NCBI RefSeq assembly: GCF_006715635.1
Contig: NZ_VFNP01000002.1
Span: 930,001 to 994,000, forward strand
Source: Streptomyces sp. SLBN-118
Lineage (GTDB): Bacteria > Actinomycetota > Actinomycetes > Streptomycetales > Streptomycetaceae
DNA: 64,000 bases
Direction of reading: 5' to 3'
Of the stretch, positions 61,401 through 64,000 are shown one piece after another; within the stretch, counting starts at the first letter, position 1, and each line of letters starts with the position of its first letter. The notes beneath the pieces are model-generated. The model had not been told where the DNA came from and did no database searches. It saw nothing but the letters and a program-made list of their open reading frames with translations. The translations under genes were made by a program, and so were the position numbers.

Positions 61401-62385
61401 GTGGTCGCCGCGTATAGGACTTCACATGGGCGCGCCGTTCCCCCTCGTCGATCGGTGGCAGCGTACTCACCAGCCCATCGGTGAGCACTGAGGTGAGCCG
61501 CTCGCAGGCGGTGAGCATCGAACTTGAAATGTTCGGGGCGTCACCGAAGGTCGCGAGGATTTCCTCGTACGCGTAGAACGGCCGGTAGGGAACCTCGACC
61601 GATCCCCAGTAATTGGCGAGTTCGTCCCTGCTCAGGCCGGCAGGAAGTCCGGGGAAGCTCTCCCTGGCCAGTGCGCGTCCGGCGTCGGCCTTCTCCTTCT
61701 CGCCGTCGTCTATCCGCATCGGAACCGGCAGAATGCGGATGTGCTTGTCGTGGTACCGCTCTGCGATGTCGCGGGCCACTTCTGATGCGCCGTTGATGCT
61801 CTGGTCGCTCAGGGTGAAACAGACCACCAGGACCTGCGGCATCTGGACCGTGCAGATATCCGCTATGTCGCTGAGTCCGGTCCTGCTGTCGATCAAGGTG
61901 TAGTCGTAGTGACGGCGCATGTCCGCACGCATCGCATCGAAGAACTGACCACCTCCGAAACGCTCGTAGAAGTCGTCCCAGTCCATTCTTCCAACGGTCG
62001 CCGAATAATCGCGATTGCGCCGCCCTGCGGAGAGGAAGTCCAGGCTGCCGCCCTGCGGAAAGGCCCAGTCGAGGGAGGTCGCGTGCGGCCTGACCCGCGC
62101 GTACTCACGGTGCCAGTCGGGTTCGCGCTGCGCGGGCCGCCGTGCCTCCTCCTGGTACTCGGTGATCAGATTGATCAGCCCGGGAGTGGCTTCCAGGACG
62201 GGGAGATCGAGAAACGGGTGGAAGAAGCGGTGCAGGCCCGGTGCTTCCAGGTCCCAGTCGACGGCCAGTACCCGGTAGCCGTTCGCCGCGAGGATCCAGG
62301 CGACGTTGGCCAGCGCCATGGTGCGCCCCGTGCCGCCCTTGTACGAGTAGAAGGTGACGATGGTGCCTTCGCGATTCGCTGTCAT
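58408..62385 (-). CDS. fxsT: FxsT-like protein: ParA-like + TIR-like + NB-ARC + TPR
   Basis: A 1325-residue signalling protein of the FxSxx-COOH system. Residues 8-310 are a ParA/MinD-like domain with the deviant P-loop YKGGTGRT (16-22; Arg in place of Lys) and DSRTGLSDIADIC. Residues ~330-460 resemble a TIR fold. Residues ~485-780 are a STAND NB-ARC ATPase (GLGGVGKT at 521-528, LLIFDNVED at 596-604). From ~880 to the end are tetratricopeptide repeats of the kinesin-light-chain type (HPFTLTTKGHLARDLRETGE, HPFTLCAAINLANSYGDLGQ). Its ATG overlaps the fxsC stop (ATGA). It is cytosolic and likely a sensor or switch for the associated peptide-modification locus. Confidence 0.87.
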   Translation of the reverse strand: MTANREGTIVTFYSYKGGTGRTMALANVAWILAANGYRVLAVDWDLEAPGLHRFFHPFLDLPVLEATPGLINLITEYQEEARRPAQREPDWHREYARVRPHATSLDWAFPQGGSLDFLSAGRRNRDYSATVGRMDWDDFYERFGGGQFFDAMRADMRRHYDYTLIDSRTGLSDIADICTVQMPQVLVVCFTLSDQSINGASEVARDIAERYHDKHIRILPVPMRIDDGEKEKADAGRALARESFPGLPAGLSRDELANYWGSVEVPYRPFYAYEEILATFGDAPNISSSMLTACERLTSVLTDGLVSTLPPIDEGERRAHVKSYTRRPPVPQSNVVLPHVAEDRLWADWLASVLSRSGFNVVPVDIRSGRVADVEAEFGSTGAYTVVAVVSQAFLDAQPDGSLWESSTSLDSSAGRRQLVPVRVGEVRRNLPISIRGIDLVRLDEEDAATALLSALDRGERAAGSRPVAAGVRYPGSVPKVWNLRPRHSWFTGRASVLDRLRDQLRGDTRSGQRFPQVLYGLGGVGKTQVAREYAHRFRADYDLVWWVEAEQPDRVVSSLAELAAELGLRAGDVVAEAAEAAVQALRRGEPYSRWLLIFDNVEDLDGALKLLPEETGPVSPGIYGHVLATCRNKPRSTRLEPMEVEVFTRPESVEHLCRRVSKLASRDAGRVAEAVGDLPLAVEVAAAWLAETATPVDSYVEQLKEQSTKVLSLGKPEDYSLRIGATWNISIARLREESRAAVRLLELCSFFSAEPISTQLIWSDSMRQSLLPYDPDLRDSYMLGKVIETLNRFALAKVDHDPEDSRIQIHRLVQAAVRAGLSPEEQERAKHEVHRVLAEARPTERADRDNPVNDPKSWPSFELIWPHLDPSGIADCDEENVRQLMVDRVRYLLKRGELEAARVLGSQLNETWSRELGENDLQTLNMRFELANALRAQGKYHEAHAMDEDTLARQIQVFHEDHPNDDHPSILITTGSLAADLRGLGRFDEALERDRRIYHGFRQIFGEKHPRTLMAANNLAIDYRLTGYSDRARRLDEKTVERRSEVLGEDHPFTLTTKGHLARDLRETGEYRSSVQVLREVVAAFERVLNTDVPEVLRTAKSLAVSLRKAGEPHEAKRISEETYKRYRGRYGPKVPDALACGLNLAADYSAVGDKQAALDLALQILDGYRETLGNDHPFTLACRNNVTIYQRGLDAAAQAAEAGEGIRTALERALGARHPFTLCAAINLANSYGDLGQHDKAEHWERAALDGLLERYEPTHPDVLACRTNLAITLRSAGKEEAAQHLRTETLASATKQLGVKHPITEAALAWRRVNRDLEPQPV

Positions 62386-63716
62386 GGCGACTCCTCCCCC
62401 TTGTCGGCGTTGCCTTGTGACTGCTCCGTCTCACGAGCGGTGCTTGCGGGAACTGCCGCTCCGTAGCCGATGCCGGACGGAAGCACCCGTGGGATCGGAG
62501 CGCTGGGCCCCTGCGGCGGATAGGTCCTCGCATGGGCCGCGTAATGCCTCTCCGCCGACTTCACGGCGCCCGGCAGCTCCTGACTGAACGCCTCCAGTGT
62601 GGGCAGTCCACCACTCGACGACCGATGCCCGCCACTCGCTTCCGGCCGCGGAGCCAGAGACTCTTCCGTGGCCGCACTCAACTCCTCCTCCCGCTGGCGC
62701 GAATCGGGGTCCTCCCGATTCCAGGGGATCATGATGCTGATCCACGGCCGGTCCTCGGCGCACAGACGCCGCACCAGCTCCCTGTGGTGCGGCGCGTCGA
62801 GGGCCCAGCGGTCCAGCAGCAGCAGGCCCGGCGCCCGTGGCGGCCCCGGAGCCAGGAGGCGCTCCGCCTCGGTCTCGAAATCCCCCACGCTCACCCGGTA
62901 ATCCAGGTTTCTGACGAGATCGACGGCGTGGTCGGCGATCGGCCTGGAGGATTTGGGATGGTACGGATTCCAGTCGCGCGGGTGGGTGCCGTAGCAGTCG
63001 GAGCCGCGGTCCTGCGGAAGGCTGGAGCGGGAACAGGCGAGGACCGACACCTCCATCTCCCGTGGACGGCCGGGAGGTCCGAACGCGCTGGGCATCGACC
63101 CGTAGTCCTGGCGGGGATCGCCCTCGGACATCTGTGTCTGCTCCGCCACGCTCACGATGCGCTTCGCGAGGAGATAGACCGCGCGCTCGTACTGGTCCCG
63201 TAAGTATCTGAGCTTGATCAGCCCGTAGAAGCCCTCGTCCGCATAATCCTCCCCGAAGGTCGCATGATTGAACTGCAACCGCTCGGCCGGATGCGGCAGT
63301 TGCCTCGCCGGCACCGGAACCCACAAGGCCGGAACGATCCCCGTCACCGGGCTGCTGTTGCTGCGTGCCTGATGGTGGGCCGCGCGTTTGGAGAAAACAA
63401 ACCATTCACGGCCGCACTGTTCACTCAGGAAGTAGCGCGGCGAATACAGCGGCACAAAGACCCTGCAGTACGCCAGGGCCTCCGACAGCCGCTCCTGCCA
63501 GCCTTCCCCGGGCTGCATCTGCTGATCGAGGAACCCGGCCGAGGCCCCGGCCGGAAGCGAGGTGAGCTGGCGTACGTGGTCGCACAGATCACTGTGCAGC
63601 CTCTTCACCCAGATGTTCGGGTCTTTGTCCTTCGGATGATTCTTCGGCGTGTGTGCATAGCTGAGGAAGAAGTATGGCTCTGATCCATCTCCCCCCGCCC
63701 CCATGGCTCCAAGCAA
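62382..63716 (-). CDS. fxsC: FxsC-like TIR-domain protein
   Basis: A 444-residue protein. Residues ~12-150 are a TIR-like fold: EPYFFLSYAHTP, GASAGFLDQQMQPGEGWQER, YCRVFVPLYSPRYFLSEQCG. The S-x-x-C-x-x-E motif (Ser98, Cys101, Glu104 in SEQCGREW) retains the Glu used by NAD-cleaving TIR domains. A middle domain follows (SVLACSRSSLPQDRGSDCYG, LLLLDRWALDAPHHRELVRR, WISIMIPWNREDPDS), with a Ser/Pro-rich tail. This matches the FxsC component next to FxsT in FxSxx-COOH loci. The start TTG 63716 has GGGGGAG six bases upstream; ATG 63704 is an alternative. Confidence 0.85.
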   Translation of the reverse strand: MLGAMGAGGDGSEPYFFLSYAHTPKNHPKDKDPNIWVKRLHSDLCDHVRQLTSLPAGASAGFLDQQMQPGEGWQERLSEALAYCRVFVPLYSPRYFLSEQCGREWFVFSKRAAHHQARSNSSPVTGIVPALWVPVPARQLPHPAERLQFNHATFGEDYADEGFYGLIKLRYLRDQYERAVYLLAKRIVSVAEQTQMSEGDPRQDYGSMPSAFGPPGRPREMEVSVLACSRSSLPQDRGSDCYGTHPRDWNPYHPKSSRPIADHAVDLVRNLDYRVSVGDFETEAERLLAPGPPRAPGLLLLDRWALDAPHHRELVRRLCAEDRPWISIMIPWNREDPDSRQREEELSAATEESLAPRPEASGGHRSSSGGLPTLEAFSQELPGAVKSAERHYAAHARTYPPQGPSAPIPRVLPSGIGYGAAVPASTARETEQSQGNADKGEESP

Positions 63717-63810
63717 CGACGTCTCCCCCGGTCCATGTCGATGGATCCCTCAGTGTAGAAACGCCAATTACTCAGCGGAACAGCGCGAACACGCCTGGCC
63801 GCGTTTCCCT

Positions 63811-63999
63811 TCAGTCCATCGAGTGGAGCCTGTCGGCCATCCCCGAGACAAATCGCTCACCGAGCGGCGTCAGCGCGCCTGATCCGGCCAGCTCCTCGAT
63901 CGCCTTGGCTGCCTGTTGCCGCCGGTCGGCGCCCTGTGCCTGGGCCGTGCGTGCGGACTTGCCGTCCGCAGTGCGCCCCCGCACGCGCCAGAAGTCCGC
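63811..63999 (-). CDS. 3' end of a gene running off the window, possibly HExxH-type peptide hydroxylase
   Basis: Sixty-two codons are visible: ADFWRVRGRTADGKSARTAQ, then DRRQQAAKAIEELAGSGALT and PLGERFVSGMADRLHSMD before the stop. It is helical and charged. The LTPLGERFVSGM ending resembles the C-terminus of the HExxH-motif proteins that accompany FxSxx-COOH peptides, which would fit the neighbouring fxsC and fxsT. The diagnostic motif itself lies outside the window. It is 94 bp upstream of fxsC on the same strand, so probably one operon. Confidence 0.4.
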   Translation of the reverse strand, partial: ADFWRVRGRTADGKSARTAQAQGADRRQQAAKAIEELAGSGALTPLGERFVSGMADRLHSMD

Positions 64000-64000
64000 C

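Overview
The window is high-GC actinobacterial chromosome, almost certainly Streptomyces. The support is codon-position GC bias in every real gene, many GTG/TTG starts with GGAGG-type ribosome sites, a Streptomyces-style tripeptidyl aminopeptidase, mycothiol-type enzymes, RsbW-like anti-sigma ATPases, and the linked order urease / biotin / purB. No rRNA, tRNA or CRISPR array is visible.

Left third (1-20.5 kb). It opens inside a CtaG-like cytochrome oxidase assembly gene, followed by a small membrane protein, an RsbW-like ATPase, plsC and a secreted tripeptidyl aminopeptidase. A complete urease operon ureABCFGD runs on the minus strand. A Phd-type antitoxin is divergent from a ClpP-like gene that has lost its catalytic His. 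A c-di-AMP (ydaO-type) riboswitch precedes a secreted NlpC/P60 hydrolase. Next are a LysE exporter divergent from a LysR regulator, then bioF divergent from bioB-bioA-bioD. A VOC protein, a methyltransferase and a Fic-like/ribbon-helix-helix toxin-antitoxin pair end this part.

Middle (20.6-44 kb). It contains a MacB-type ABC exporter, two coupled CNNM/CBS membrane proteins, purB, a G/U mismatch glycosylase, ROK and GntR regulators, an ECF41-type sigma factor, a DMT transporter divergent from a MocR-type regulator, an ACT-GNAT protein, a transsulfuration enzyme divergent from an AsnC regulator, and a DUF885 peptidase-like protein. Several decayed genes lie here: a one-base frameshifted holin, the tail of an ABC permease, and a Tat-signal start joined to the tail of another gene.

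Mobile element (44,456-51,632). A 7.2-kb Tn554/RIT-like element has 12-bp terminal inverted repeats, three overlapping tyrosine recombinase genes, a small coiled-coil DUF6262/TnpC-like gene and an APH-fold kinase. It lies inside a rhodanese gene: the 3' part is left of the element, the 5' part is right of it, and joining the flanks restores the reading frame. Just beyond the right end, a second lesion has removed most of an AsnC-type regulator.

Right end (51.9-64 kb). SbcC-SbcD, a YigZ protein, a CoA-binding protein and an alpha/beta hydrolase are followed by the most unusual cluster: an FxsT-like protein (ParA-like + TIR-like + NB-ARC + TPR), a coupled TIR-like FxsC protein, and the tail of a further gene that runs off the window. 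This is the accessory part of an FxSxx-COOH peptide-modification (RiPP) locus. Its precursor and radical-SAM maturase should lie just beyond position 64,000.
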